From CAYNLK01 sp964398055 (GTDB taxonomy: Bacteria > Chloroflexota > Anaerolineae > 4572-78 > J111): 64,000 nt of DNA. The position numbers and the translations under genes were made by a program. How positions within the stretch are numbered: the stretch's first letter is position 1; the number at the start of each line of letters is the position of its first letter. The notes under the pieces are model-generated. The model was not told the DNA's origin. It did no database searches and worked only from the letters and a program-made list of their open reading frames with translations. Shown here one piece after another: positions 1 to 8,815 of this stretch. The stretch lies in contig CAYNLK010000012.1 in assembly GCA_964398055.1 (NCBI GenBank), positions 1 to 64,000 on the forward strand. Direction: 5' to 3'.

Positions 1-130
1 TAGCCTGAAGCCATTTTTGGCAAACTTCGGCCTTGCCGCAATGTTAAATTTGTCAATCAATCAGAAAATAACCTTAAAAGTTTTTTTACCGGCAACTTGC
101 AACGTGCTCCCCTCCCCCCTGCCTCCCTCG

Positions 131-322
131 CACAACTCACAACTCATTGTTCACAATAGGAGTTACGCAGTTCATATCATTTCGATGAGCGAAGCGAAGA
201 GAAATCCCTACAGAGTCACTTTGCAAACATAATTCTCAGGGATTTCTCGCTCGTACCTCGCTCGAAATGACATTTAAACGGGCAACTGCGTAAATCCTAC
301 ACAATTCACAATTCAAAACTCC
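131..322. repeat. Heptamer tandem repeats flanking a palindromic element
   Basis: Short 7-bp units (CACAACT, CACAACT, CATTGTT, CACAATA) run up to about 157 and resume (CACAATT, CACAATT, CAAAACT) from about 299. They bracket the MITE-like element at 158-298. Nothing in the first 339 bases looks convincingly coding; a 71-codon open frame at 17-232 crosses the repeats and has no recognisable content. Confidence 0.6.
158..298. mobile_element. MITE-like palindromic element, 141 bp
   Basis: The ends form 15-bp terminal inverted repeats with one mismatch (AGGAGTTACGCAGTT at 158-172 against the complement of 284-298). Inside, a second pair of arms reads CATTTCGATGAGCGAAGCGA and the matching GAGATTTC/GCTCGAAATG region. 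No open frame fits a transposase, so it would have to move in trans, if it moves at all. The class is inferred from structure only. Confidence 0.6.
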
Positions 323-339
323 CCCCCGCTCCCCTGCCG

Positions 340-594
340 TCAGTCCCACTTCAACACCTCAAACGCATCCTCATACCGCTTAAACCGGGGCCGCGGCCTA
401 ATCCCGCCTTTGCCCTCATTACAAAAGTTGATGCTGTACCTGCCCGCGTTACTCCCGCTTTTGTTCTGCCGGGTCTCTTCCACCAGCTCCAAAGACGGTA
501 TCACCCAATACGTGTCAACCTGTTCTGCGTAGAAGATGTTGTTTACATCCTCACAACTTTGACCAGAACCTGGGAGATCACGATGGCTGCGCAA
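340..594 (-). pseudogene. C-terminal fragment of an unknown protein
   Basis: About 70 residues at the C-terminus look like genuine protein (NIFYAEQVDTYWVIPSLELV, then AGRYSINF and a final YEDAFEVLKWD), similar in feel to the tail of small PD-(D/E)XK-type or hypothetical proteins in defence islands. The only start is a TTG (codon reading Met-Arg-Ser) and the first ten or so codons do not look homologous to anything, so the gene is probably 5'-truncated. It lies between repeats and the divergent NYN gene. I do not know its function. Confidence 0.4.
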
Positions 595-708
595 AAAATT
601 TGACAGTTCCCTTCACCCCGGTTATGATAACCATATATCCCCCTTACCCCTTCGGGGGTAGGGCGCGAGGCCGCAGCTCCGGTTGCGGCCTCAGCTTTTT
701 CTCCACTT

Positions 709-1476
709 ATGCGCACAATTGTCTACGTTGACGGCTTCAACCTCTATTACGGGGCGCTCAAAGGCACGCCCTATAAATGGCTTAACCTGCACCAATTGTG
801 CCGGTTGCTGCTCCCTCAAAACCAACTTGTCCAAATCAAATATTTTACCGCCAGGGTCAGCGCCCGGCCCCACGACCCCGACCAGCCCACCCGCCAGCAA
901 ACTTACCTGCGGGCGCTGCAAACGCTGCCCAACCTGCAAATTATTGTAGTAGTCAGAGACATTTTGAACAGTTGGAGTCGAGGCTTCAGCCGGTTTTTTG
1001 CGCCCAATTACCGGCTAAAGCCTCGACTCCAGAGGGATACATTGCAGCTTCCCAGTGTTCAACATCTTGTTGACTACTACACCAACCTGCAAATTATCTA
1101 CGGTCATTTTCTGGCCCACGAGATTTTGATGCCCTTGGCCAATAACCCCGCTCGACAGGTGAAGGTCATCAAAACCGAAGAAAAAGGTTCCGATGTGAAC
1201 ATCGCCGCCCACCTGGTCAACGACGGCCACCGCGGGCGGTACGATATGGCCGTGTTGATTACCAACGACTCCGACCTGTTAGAGCCGGTTAAGATAGTGT
1301 GCTATGAGCTGAACCTGCCGGTAGGCATTTTGAACCCTCAACAGCAGCCCAGCCGGGTGCTGCTGCACCATGCCTCTTTTATCAAAAAGATTCGGCGCGG
1401 CCCGCTGCAAGCCAGCCAATTCCCGGCGCAGTTAACCGACGCCAACGGCGTTTTTCGCCAACCGGCCGGCTGGTAA
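709..1476 (+). CDS. NYN-domain (LabA/DUF88) nuclease-like protein with palindromic insertion
   Basis: A 255-residue protein of the NYN/PIN-like family. The N-terminal VYVDGFNLYYGAL carries the first acidic residue, and KGSDVNIAAHLVNDG plus AVLITNDSDLLEPV carry the other metal-binding aspartates. The family is made of Mg-dependent RNases or related proteins. Residues about 80-130 (VVVRDILNSW onward to YYTNLQII) come from a 153-bp in-frame palindromic insertion flanked by a 16-bp duplication, so this stretch should be absent from relatives. The ATG follows a long gap with no strong ribosome site. It stands alone on the plus strand next to the minus-strand type I restriction operon, a common setting for defence or RNA-turnover genes; the exact role is unknown. 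Confidence 0.85.
   Translation: MRTIVYVDGFNLYYGALKGTPYKWLNLHQLCRLLLPQNQLVQIKYFTARVSARPHDPDQPTRQQTYLRALQTLPNLQIIVVVRDILNSWSRGFSRFFAPNYRLKPRLQRDTLQLPSVQHLVDYYTNLQIIYGHFLAHEILMPLANNPARQVKVIKTEEKGSDVNIAAHLVNDGHRGRYDMAVLITNDSDLLEPVKIVCYELNLPVGILNPQQQPSRVLLHHASFIKKIRRGPLQASQFPAQLTDANGVFRQPAGW
945..1097. mobile_element. Palindromic element inserted in frame in the NYN gene
   Basis: GTAGTAGTCA at 946-955 pairs with TGACTACTAC at 1071-1080, TTTTGAACA near 962 with TGTTCAACA near 1056, and a strong inner hairpin pairs GGAGTCGAGGCTTCAGCCGG (974-993) with CCGGCTAAAGCCTCGACTCC (1011-1030). The 16-bp sequence CCAACCTGCAAATTAT occurs at 929-944 and again at 1082-1097, looking like a target duplication. The added length (153 bp) is 51 codons and the frame stays open. 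It resembles in principle the Rickettsia palindromic elements that insert within genes. Confidence 0.75.
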
Positions 1477-1499
1477 CGCCCCTGCTCCTCCGCCACCTG

Positions 1500-1650
1500 A
1501 CACTTGCCAATTCACAACACCTGCCCTACGGGTTCACAATTCATCATTCACCATTCATAATTCATAATTCATAATTCATAATTCATAATTCAAAACTCCC
1601 CCTGCCACTTGCCCCTAACTCATCACTCAAAACTCAAAACTCCCCTTCAC
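1500..1650. repeat. Heptamer tandem repeats (TTCATAA / CAAAACT units)
   Basis: Between the convergent NYN and hsdR genes the sequence is built from 7-bp units: ATTCATA repeated about five times near 1555-1592, then CATCACT, CAAAACT, CAAAACT near 1620-1640. There is no gene in this gap. Confidence 0.7.
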
Positions 1651-1671
1651 GCACCACGCTCCCCTCCCCCC

Positions 1672-4600
1672 TCACGCCACCTCCGGCCAGCGAGCATAGG
1701 TCGCCTCCGCCTGTTTCATCAGCCGTTCCCGCAAAAAATGGAACTGCTCCCCTCTAATCCGGTTCCGGCGCAGCACCAGCCCCACCGCGCTCTGCACCGC
1801 CGCCGCCACGCTGCTCCGGTGCGGTTTGGTCCAATCCACCTCCAGGTTTGTCCGCACCGCCTCCACCACCTGCCGCACCAAATTCGCAATCCATTCATCC
1901 GTCTGGTGCAGCTCGATCCCCTCGCCCAACACGATCACGTCATAAAAGGCCAGCTCCTCATCATTCAGCCCCAGCTCCGCCTGCCGTTGGCTTTCCGCCC
2001 GCTGCTGGCTGCGAATCTCCCGCATCACCGCCACCACGTCTTGGGCCGTGATCGCCCGGTTGTTGTATTTGCGTAGCGCCTCCTCCAGCATCTCCTTGTA
2101 AGAGCGGTAGCGCACAATATTCTTCCGCCGCCGCGCCTCGATCTCATCCGCCAGCAGCTTGGCCAGCAGCCGCACCTGTAAATCCTCCTTGCGCTCGTCC
2201 TGGCCGTGCCCCGCCAAAAACTTCCCATCCAAAATCGACACGTCCGGCTTGTCCAGCCCGGCCACCGCGTAAATGTCCACCGCCGGCTGGGCCGTAATGC
2301 TCTCATCCAGCAGGTCCCGCACCGCCCCCTCCAGCTCCCGCGTCCGCTGCGTCGTCACCGGGTCCGCCTTGCGTAGCTGCTTACGCACCAGCTGGTAAAA
2401 ACCCACCTCCTCGGCCCGGGCCTGGGCCTCCGGCAGGTGCCGCACCAGGCTAAACGCCTTTGATAGCTTATACTCGTCGCTCAAAAAGTCCTCTTTGTGC
2501 TGTTCGTCTCCCATCAAGGTGCCGTACACGTAGCTGGCCAAATCTTCCAGTTGAATGTTGCTCAAGTTACGCCAGTGGGCATAAACCTCGTTAGGCAAAC
2601 TCACCGCCGCCGGGTCGGGCATATTGCTGGCCGTAATCTGCAATTGGCGCACAAAATAATCCAGCGCCTCCTCCTCCAGCGCCTGGGTCAACTTGCCCCG
2701 GCCGCCGCCGTTGGTGTACTTGCGCGTCGCCTCCTTCAGCCGGTCGTCGATACCGATGAAATCCACAATCAGCCCGCCCGGCTTGTCCTTAAAAATCCGG
2801 TTCACCCGGGCAATGGCCTGCATCAGGTTGTGCCCCTTCATCAGCTTGTCCACATACAGCGTATTCAGGCAGGGCGCGTCAAAGCCAGTCAGCCACATAT
2901 CGCACACAATCACCAGCTTCAGTGGGTCGTCCGGCTCCACAAAATGGCCCTTAATCTCATCCCGCGCCGCCTTGGTGGTCAGGTGGCCGGCCTGGCTCCA
3001 TTCTGGCGGATCTTTGGTCACGTCGCCGGTCATCACCACCTTCAGCGGCGGGCACTCCGGCTGCGCCGTCAGCGCCTTGTGCAGCTTCACCGCGTTGCGC
3101 CGGCTCATACAGACCACCATGGCCTTGCCGTTGAGCGTCTGCTGCCGCCGGTTGAAATGCGCCAGCAAATCCCGGGCCAAAACTTCCAACCGCTCTTCCA
3201 CCCCGGCTGCCTGCTCGATGGCCGACCACTTGGCCATCGCCAGGTCCAGCGTGGTCACGTCGACCTCATTCACCTCCGCCAGGGCGTCCACCTCCTGATC
3301 GATGTTGGGGTTGATCAGCTTCAGCGGAATATGCCGGGCTTCGTAATAGATCGGCACCACCGCCTCATCCTCTTTAGCCTGCTGCATGTCATACACGTGG
3401 ATGTAATCCCCAAAAATCTGGATGGTGTTGGCATCCTCCCGGTCAATCGGCGTGCCCGTAAAGCCAATGTAGGCCGCGTTCGGCAGCGCCTGGCGTATAT
3501 TCAGGGCGTGCCCCTGGCTGGTGGTGTAACTGCCCCCTTCCCGTTGCCGTAGCTCGGTGCTAAAGCCGTACTGGGTCCGGTGGGCCTCGTCGGCCACAAT
3601 CAGCAGATTGTGCCGCGTCGACAGGAGCGGGTGCTGCCGCTCCCCCTCTTTCAGGGCGAATTTCTCGATGGTAGTGCAGATGACCTCCCCCCCTTCGGTC
3701 CGCAATTTCTGCCGCAGATCATCCACGCTCTCCGCCTGGCTCACCCGCCCAATCAGCGGCTCGGCCGCCACCAGGCTGTCGTAAAGCTGGTCATCCAAAT
3801 CGGTCCGGTCCACCTGGATCACAATCGACGGGTTCAGTCCCGGCCAGCGCCGCAAAATGCCCACCATAAAGACCATCTCCAGGCTTTTGCCGGAACCCTG
3901 GGTGTGCCACACCACCCCGGCCCGCTTGTCCGCCTCCGGCTGCATCGCCCGCACCACCTGCTCCACGGCAAAGTTGACCGCGAAGAACTGGTGGTACTTG
4001 GCCGCCTTCTTGGTGATCTTGTCGTGCACCACTTCGTGCACTATAAAGTTGCGCAGATAGTTCAGCAGCCGCTCTTTGGGAAACAGTCCTTCGATCAGCG
4101 TCTTGGTCGTGCTCGTCGTCGGCGGTTCCACGTTCCGCCCGTCAATCGACTTCCAGGCCGCAAACCACTCCAACGCCGCCGAGTGCACTCCGTGCAGGGT
4201 CCGGTTGCCGTCCGAGATTACGCAAAAGCCGTTAAAGGTGAATAGTTGGGGCAGGTCGTGGAGGTAATGTTGCAGTTGGTTAAAAGCATCGTTCACCGTT
4301 GGCTCCGGGTGCCACGGGTTCTTCAGCTCAAACAGCACCACCGGCAGCCCATTCAGGTAGATGATCACATCCGGCCGCCGGTCGTTGCCCGTGCTCGGGC
4401 TGTGGATGGGCAGTTGGTTCACCACCACCAGCTCGTTCAATTCCGGCCGCTCAAAGTCGGCCAGATAAATGTGGGCCGACTGCTCCACCCCACCCGCTTC
4501 ATAGGTCACAATCAGCCCGGCCCGCAATAGCTTCTGAAAGGCCATATTCCGCCGCTCCACCGTCAGCCCTGGTGGATTGGTGATCTGCTCGATGGCCTGC

Positions 4601-4788
4601 TCGATCACCCCGGCCGGCAGCGTCCGGTAGCGCCGCTGCAAATAGCCCCGCAGCTCTTCGGTCAGCACCACCGCCGCCGGCCCGCTCCGCGCCACCTCCC
4701 CCCCGTACTGGTAGCGATAGCCCAGCGCCTTCAGCCGGTCGATGACCGTCTCTTCAAATTGGCTTTCCGTGCCGGTGTTGATTGACAT
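1672..4788 (-). CDS. hsdR: Type I restriction enzyme, R (HsdR) subunit
   Basis: A 1038-residue motor/nuclease subunit that translocates DNA and cuts it in complex with HsdM and HsdS. An N-terminal PD-(D/E)XK nuclease is visible near residues 140-160 (PDVIIYLNGLPVVLFELKNP), followed by SF2 helicase motifs: Walker A GSGKSLEM near residue 300, DEAHRTQYG (DEAH box), FTGTP and the later QAIARVNR (motif VI). The C-terminal helical region completes a family-typical length. It is the last gene of the hsdM-hsdS-DUF3800-hsdR run, 127 bp after the DUF3800 gene. A TATAAT with TTGAAT 17 bp upstream lies in that gap but points the wrong way (plus strand). The gene looks intact. Confidence 0.95.
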   Translation of the reverse strand: MSINTGTESQFEETVIDRLKALGYRYQYGGEVARSGPAAVVLTEELRGYLQRRYRTLPAGVIEQAIEQITNPPGLTVERRNMAFQKLLRAGLIVTYEAGGVEQSAHIYLADFERPELNELVVVNQLPIHSPSTGNDRRPDVIIYLNGLPVVLFELKNPWHPEPTVNDAFNQLQHYLHDLPQLFTFNGFCVISDGNRTLHGVHSAALEWFAAWKSIDGRNVEPPTTSTTKTLIEGLFPKERLLNYLRNFIVHEVVHDKITKKAAKYHQFFAVNFAVEQVVRAMQPEADKRAGVVWHTQGSGKSLEMVFMVGILRRWPGLNPSIVIQVDRTDLDDQLYDSLVAAEPLIGRVSQAESVDDLRQKLRTEGGEVICTTIEKFALKEGERQHPLLSTRHNLLIVADEAHRTQYGFSTELRQREGGSYTTSQGHALNIRQALPNAAYIGFTGTPIDREDANTIQIFGDYIHVYDMQQAKEDEAVVPIYYEARHIPLKLINPNIDQEVDALAEVNEVDVTTLDLAMAKWSAIEQAAGVEERLEVLARDLLAHFNRRQQTLNGKAMVVCMSRRNAVKLHKALTAQPECPPLKVVMTGDVTKDPPEWSQAGHLTTKAARDEIKGHFVEPDDPLKLVIVCDMWLTGFDAPCLNTLYVDKLMKGHNLMQAIARVNRIFKDKPGGLIVDFIGIDDRLKEATRKYTNGGGRGKLTQALEEEALDYFVRQLQITASNMPDPAAVSLPNEVYAHWRNLSNIQLEDLASYVYGTLMGDEQHKEDFLSDEYKLSKAFSLVRHLPEAQARAEEVGFYQLVRKQLRKADPVTTQRTRELEGAVRDLLDESITAQPAVDIYAVAGLDKPDVSILDGKFLAGHGQDERKEDLQVRLLAKLLADEIEARRRKNIVRYRSYKEMLEEALRKYNNRAITAQDVVAVMREIRSQQRAESQRQAELGLNDEELAFYDVIVLGEGIELHQTDEWIANLVRQVVEAVRTNLEVDWTKPHRSSVAAAVQSAVGLVLRRNRIRGEQFHFLRERLMKQAEATYARWPEVA

Positions 4789-4915
4789 AGCGAACTCACC
4801 GTTGAATTTTTGGTCGATTGGGTGTATAATTGAAACTGACCCTGCCGCAGATGAAAGTCGGCTTCATGCCGGGTGTTTGGTTGGCCTGCCCGGCCAAACC
4901 TAGTCTGCGTGAGGG

Positions 4916-5743
4916 TTATTTTTTTGTTTGGTAAAATTTCCAGGCCAGCTTCTCCAGCGTCAGCGGGTTCTTGTCACTGTACCAACTGCCGTACGGCTTA
5001 TGCCGTTTGTCATCCAGGTCCATAATCAACCGGTAACCTGGGGCCAGCAACTCAAAAAATCGGCTCTCCCCTCGCTCGTAAAATCGCTGTAACGCCCACA
5101 GGTAATAATCGATCACCTGTAGTCCGGCCTGGCTGTGCGGGTAGGCCGCCTGAATTCGAGTCGGTTTCACTCCTCGATCACCCCACCTGGCCGCAAAATT
5201 CTCCCTGGCCCGCTCGATTGCCTGCTGTAGCGCCGCCTTGCGCGGGGCCGTCCCCCGCCGGGCAAACATAATCTCGTTCCGCTCAGCCTTGTGTAATAGA
5301 TTCCTGAACAGCCGTTTGATCAGGTCGTCATACACGTCATTAGCCTGCAGCTTGCTCTGCCGGTATCGGAACAGGGCCTGTCCTTCCCGCACCAAAATCG
5401 ACTTGCACCGGATTGCCACCTGCACCTTGGCCCCCAACTGCGGCAACAGCCTAAACACCTCCCGCCGCACCTCCGCCACATCATCCTTGGCGTGAAAAGC
5501 CAGCGCCGTCTTCTGCATCGACGGCACCCCCTTAAAGTACGGGTCCGCCACCAGCGTTTGCCGCAGCTCCTCCAGTTGGCGCGCCGCCTCCGCCGGCTCC
5601 GGCAGTTGTGCCACCCCGACCATAAAGAAGTACGACACCCCGGCTTTACCCAGCAGCGCCTGTCCTTTCTTGTTGAACAGGTTCAAATCCCCGGCCTCAT
5701 CCACAAAATAATGATGCACCACCGGCCCATCTTTACCGGCCAT
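4916..5743 (-). CDS. DUF3800 domain protein within the type I RM operon
   Basis: A 275-residue protein with the family's N-terminal HYFVDEAGDLN (conserved D-E-x-G-D) and C-terminal LQVIDYYLWALQRFYERGE. DUF3800 proteins are suspected nucleases of the RNase H-like type and often sit in restriction or defence loci; biochemistry is scarce. I place the start at the ATG at 5743 because AGAGGGAGCTG precedes it closely. The frame stays open upstream to 5995, but that extension runs through low-complexity heptamers and a palindromic repeat. It sits between hsdS and hsdR, so it is probably co-expressed and may modulate or supplement the restriction system. Confidence 0.85.
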   Translation of the reverse strand: MAGKDGPVVHHYFVDEAGDLNLFNKKGQALLGKAGVSYFFMVGVAQLPEPAEAARQLEELRQTLVADPYFKGVPSMQKTALAFHAKDDVAEVRREVFRLLPQLGAKVQVAIRCKSILVREGQALFRYRQSKLQANDVYDDLIKRLFRNLLHKAERNEIMFARRGTAPRKAALQQAIERARENFAARWGDRGVKPTRIQAAYPHSQAGLQVIDYYLWALQRFYERGESRFFELLAPGYRLIMDLDDKRHKPYGSWYSDKNPLTLEKLAWKFYQTKK

Positions 5744-5759
5744 CAGCTCCCTCTTTGCC

Positions 5760-5832
5760 ACTGCTCTCCCTGCTCCCTTGCTCCCCTGCGACCTGCGACC
5801 TTGCCCCCTGCAACCTGCAACATGCGACCTGC
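5760..5832. repeat. Heptamer tandem repeats (ACCTGCA / CCTGCGA units)
   Basis: Degenerate 7-bp units (CCTGCGA, CCTGCGA, CCTTGCC, CCCTGCA, ACCTGCA, ACATGCG) lie directly before the palindromic element in the hsdS-DUF3800 gap. Confidence 0.6.
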
Positions 5833-5924
5833 TATAGTCTTTCAGATAATGTTTCGGGGTATAGAAACCCGTTTTCTCCGAGAAAACGGGTTTCTGAGCA
5901 CGAATCCTTTTCTGAACATCTATA
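5833..5924. mobile_element. 92-bp palindromic element, copy 1
   Basis: A near-palindrome ending in TATAG...CTATA with a perfect core hairpin GAAACCCGTTTTCTC/GAGAAAACGGGTTTC. A nearly identical copy in inverse orientation lies at 8816-8907. The two copies flank the hsdS-hsdM block. The arms outside the core are imperfect (TCTTTCAGATAATG against TGTTCAGAAAAAGATT), so the copies have a definable orientation. Confidence 0.8.
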
Positions 5925-5982
5925 CCTACGACCCTGCCCCCTGCCCTGCGACCGCCAGCGCGAGCAGGCGTAACTATTCGCC

Positions 5983-6022
5983 ATTCACTATTCACAATTC
6001 ACAATTCACAATTCACAATTCA
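5983..6022. repeat. Heptamer tandem repeats (TTCACAA)
   Basis: At least five consecutive TTCACAA units immediately follow (on the minus strand, downstream of) hsdS, reaching its stop codon. Confidence 0.75.
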
Positions 6023-7167
6023 ATTTCTCCGCTCAGCAGCTTCGGTAGTAAATAATCCCGGACTTCCGCCAGTTTGCGGTTTTCGATTATGTTGTGAATG
6101 ATTATCTCAGCATATCGTTTAATTGTTTGAGAGAATGGTTGCACTGTTGTTGGATCAGGCAAGGGTATTTTGTACTGCGCCATCATTTCCCAACTGACAC
6201 GTGGCATTTTTGTGCCAGCAGAAACGGCGGTGGTGTAATCGACGAAACTCTGGTCAAATAACTGGCAAAAAACAACCCCATAAAATGCTTCATCTTTCGG
6301 CTCAATCACCAAAATATCCGTTGAACACACCCCATCAACCGGTACAATTCCCACTTTTTTGAAATAGGGTCGCAGCTTTCCAAACAGAAATTGCCCTTTT
6401 TTCATCACGCTTTTTCCACTCACGCTATCGCCTGCCGCTCCCCACGTATCAAGAGTAATACTGCCCTGTGGCATATCAGCCAACCCTATATAAGGGGTTT
6501 CCGGTTCAAGTGCGGTTGGATCAATCCCATTTCTTACATTGCGAGCAATATCACCCAACGTCCCAACCCCCCACCCCCGCGGTATCGACCCCAGCGCACT
6601 CTCCCCAAACTCGTCGTCCTGGTACGGGCCAAACTCCACAAAGTGATGCTTGAACAGCGCCTGGGCCAGCGCCTCCAGCGTCCGGTTGATCCGCCGGTTC
6701 ACCTCGATCTTGTCATCCAGCCGGCCCAATATCTCCGCAATTCGTCGCTGGGTGGGGAGAGGGGGAGTTAAGACAGGTATTCGATTCAAATTATTCTGCG
6801 TGAGTTTCGGCATTGTGGTGCCGGTCAAGTAGGGCTTAATATCCATTCTCTGTAGTGTGTACATCAAGAATCGGGTATCTGCCTTATCATTACCGCGGAC
6901 AATATGTGCGTGGTTATTGACCCAGAATTTTCCATTGGCCATGAAAGCAATTGGGGTTTTACGACTTTTGAGATTTTCGCCATCTTCAGCTACGAGAAGG
7001 TATTCCCCATCGAATATATAGTCGTCTATCCAATCTATTACTCCTGAAGCTCCATAGTATGGATACGGTCCCTTCACCCGATCAATTCCTTTGACCGGTA
7101 TTCGCATTGAGTCGTAATTCTCTGTTAGTTCTCCGAGAGGCAAATGAGACCAAGCGACGTGTTTCAC
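6013..7167 (-). CDS. hsdS: Type I RM specificity (HsdS) subunit
   Basis: A 384-residue DNA-recognition subunit. Two target-recognition domains (about residues 1-140 and 195-340) are separated by the conserved helical spacer LPTQRRIAEILGRLDDKIE, and the second ends with LAEVRDYLLPKLLSGEIEL, the typical C-terminal helix. Its ATG overlaps the hsdM stop by 4 bp (ATGA), showing translational coupling. Both recognition domains are complete, so the enzyme should recognise a bipartite site that cannot be predicted here. Codon use in the recognition domains is more A+T-rich than in hsdM, as is usual for swapped specificity domains. Confidence 0.93.
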   Translation of the reverse strand: MKHVAWSHLPLGELTENYDSMRIPVKGIDRVKGPYPYYGASGVIDWIDDYIFDGEYLLVAEDGENLKSRKTPIAFMANGKFWVNNHAHIVRGNDKADTRFLMYTLQRMDIKPYLTGTTMPKLTQNNLNRIPVLTPPLPTQRRIAEILGRLDDKIEVNRRINRTLEALAQALFKHHFVEFGPYQDDEFGESALGSIPRGWGVGTLGDIARNVRNGIDPTALEPETPYIGLADMPQGSITLDTWGAAGDSVSGKSVMKKGQFLFGKLRPYFKKVGIVPVDGVCSTDILVIEPKDEAFYGVVFCQLFDQSFVDYTTAVSAGTKMPRVSWEMMAQYKIPLPDPTTVQPFSQTIKRYAEIIIHNIIENRKLAEVRDYLLPKLLSGEIEL

Positions 7168-8768
7168 CCCAACCCCTCCAAATCTTCCAAAATCGCCGCC
7201 TGCAGCTCGTCACTCTGGCCAAACAACTCCCGCAGCTCCTCCGTCAGCCGGGGCAGCTTCTCCGCAAACGGTTCGCCCTCCTCGTCATCCGCCTGGGTGC
7301 CCACGTAAATCCCCGGCGTCAGCTTAAAGTCGTGCTGCTTTACCTCCGCCAGCGTCGCTGCCTTGCAAAAACCCGCTTCGTCGGGCCGCGCCTGGCCCGG
7401 CCGCCGGTAGGCCTGGTAGGCCGCCGCAATCTTGCTGATCTCGGCCTCGGTCAAATAGCGCTGCCGCCGGTTCAGCATCTCGCCCATTTGCCGGGCGTCG
7501 ATGAACAAAATCTCCGCCCGCCGCGGCCGGAAGCCGTGCGTGCCGGCCCGGTTCTTGCTCAAAAACCACAGGCAGCAGGGGATGCCCGTACTCGGGAATA
7601 ATTTATCCGGCAGTTGTACAATGCAGTCTACAAAACCCTCCTCGATCAGCGCCTGCCGGGTCGCCTTTTCGGCCGTCTGGCTGGTCGTCATGGCCCCGTT
7701 GGCCATCACGTAGCCGGCCGTGCCCCCGTCGGCCAGGTGGTACAGGTAATGCATCATCCACATGTAGTTGGCGTTGCCGTTGGTCACCTGTCCCTTCTGG
7801 TAGCCAATCGTCAGCCGCTCATCCTTGCCCACGTCGATCTTGTCCGCCCCCCATTGGCTCATATTAAAAGGCGGGTTGGTAATGATATAATCCGCCTTCA
7901 ACTGCGGGTGCTGGTCGTTCAGCAAGCTGTTGCCCAGCTTGATATCCCCATCCAGGCCGTGCATCATCAAATTCATCTTGCCCAGCCGCAGCGTCGTCTC
8001 GATGCTCTCCTGCCCGTAAAACGACAGGCTGTGGGCCTTGTTGGTAAACTCCTCCGCCTGGATGAACATGCCCCCGGAGCCGGCCGCCGGGTCAAACACA
8101 ATCCCCTGCCTCGGCGCCAGCATGGCCACCAGCAGCCGCACAATCGACTGCGGCGTAAAGAACTCCCCGCCCCGGTTGCCCTCGCTGCTGGCAAAGGTGG
8201 CGATGAAGTACATATACGCCCGGCCCAAAATATCGCTCCCATCGGGCCGGTTGAAGATATCTTTAGAAAACAGGTTGATCAGCCCGGCCACCTGCTCCAC
8301 CGTCAGGTTGCTGCGGGCGTAGATCGGCGGCAGCAGCCCGTTCAGCTTGGGGTGGCTCTCCTCCAGCAGCCGCATGGCCTTATCCAGCCTGATCTTGATG
8401 TCGTCGGCCCGGGCGTGGCGGCGCAAGGTGCTCCAGCGGGCCTCGTCGGGCACAATGAACACATTCTGGCTTTCGTACTCCACCGGGTCCTCCAGAATTT
8501 CCTGGTCCACCGCCGCGTCGCCGGTGTAATAGTGGCTGCGCCGGTCCTTCAGCAGCAGCGCCAGTTGCTCGTACCGTTGCTCATACCGCAGCGATAGGTA
8601 GCGCATAAACAGCAGCGGCAGCACGTAGTTCTTATATTCCGCCGGGGCCACCGTCCCCCGCAGGTTTACCGCCGTCTGCCACAGCTCTTTTTCCAGGTTA
8701 GAGTTGGATGTCAATTTTTCATCTCCAAATAGATTCTGTTGGGTGTAATCTGTCGATTGATGGGTCAT
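7164..8768 (-). CDS. hsdM: Type I RM modification methyltransferase (HsdM)
   Basis: An N6-adenine methyltransferase of 534 residues. The helical N-terminal domain contains LWQTAVNLRGTVAPAEYKNY; the catalytic domain has motif I FDPAAGSGGMFIQ and motif IV IITNPPFN; a C-terminal helical tail contacts HsdS. I start at the ATG at 8768 (MTHQSTDYTQQ). The frame is open to 8945, but that extension translates the palindromic element at 8816-8907 and is unlikely to be protein. It is the first gene of the RM operon; no clear promoter is visible upstream apart from the repeat. Confidence 0.93.
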   Translation of the reverse strand: MTHQSTDYTQQNLFGDEKLTSNSNLEKELWQTAVNLRGTVAPAEYKNYVLPLLFMRYLSLRYEQRYEQLALLLKDRRSHYYTGDAAVDQEILEDPVEYESQNVFIVPDEARWSTLRRHARADDIKIRLDKAMRLLEESHPKLNGLLPPIYARSNLTVEQVAGLINLFSKDIFNRPDGSDILGRAYMYFIATFASSEGNRGGEFFTPQSIVRLLVAMLAPRQGIVFDPAAGSGGMFIQAEEFTNKAHSLSFYGQESIETTLRLGKMNLMMHGLDGDIKLGNSLLNDQHPQLKADYIITNPPFNMSQWGADKIDVGKDERLTIGYQKGQVTNGNANYMWMMHYLYHLADGGTAGYVMANGAMTTSQTAEKATRQALIEEGFVDCIVQLPDKLFPSTGIPCCLWFLSKNRAGTHGFRPRRAEILFIDARQMGEMLNRRQRYLTEAEISKIAAAYQAYRRPGQARPDEAGFCKAATLAEVKQHDFKLTPGIYVGTQADDEEGEPFAEKLPRLTEELRELFGQSDELQAAILEDLEGLG

Positions 8769-8815
8769 TTCAATCAAAAAGCGCCGCCTCTCCGGCCAGA
8801 CGACGCCCCTTATGC

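Noticed and set aside
131..322. CRISPR array
   Set aside because: The tandem tracts here and elsewhere are 7-bp units without spacers, and no cas genes are present.
4820..4850. TTGAAT-17-TATAAT promoter in the hsdR upstream gap
   Set aside because: It points along the plus strand, away from hsdR, into the 3' end of the DUF3800 gene, so it drives no recognised gene.
5744..5995. Longer N-terminus of the DUF3800 protein
   Set aside because: The extension translates heptamers and the 92-bp palindrome; the ATG at 5743 has a good ribosome site.
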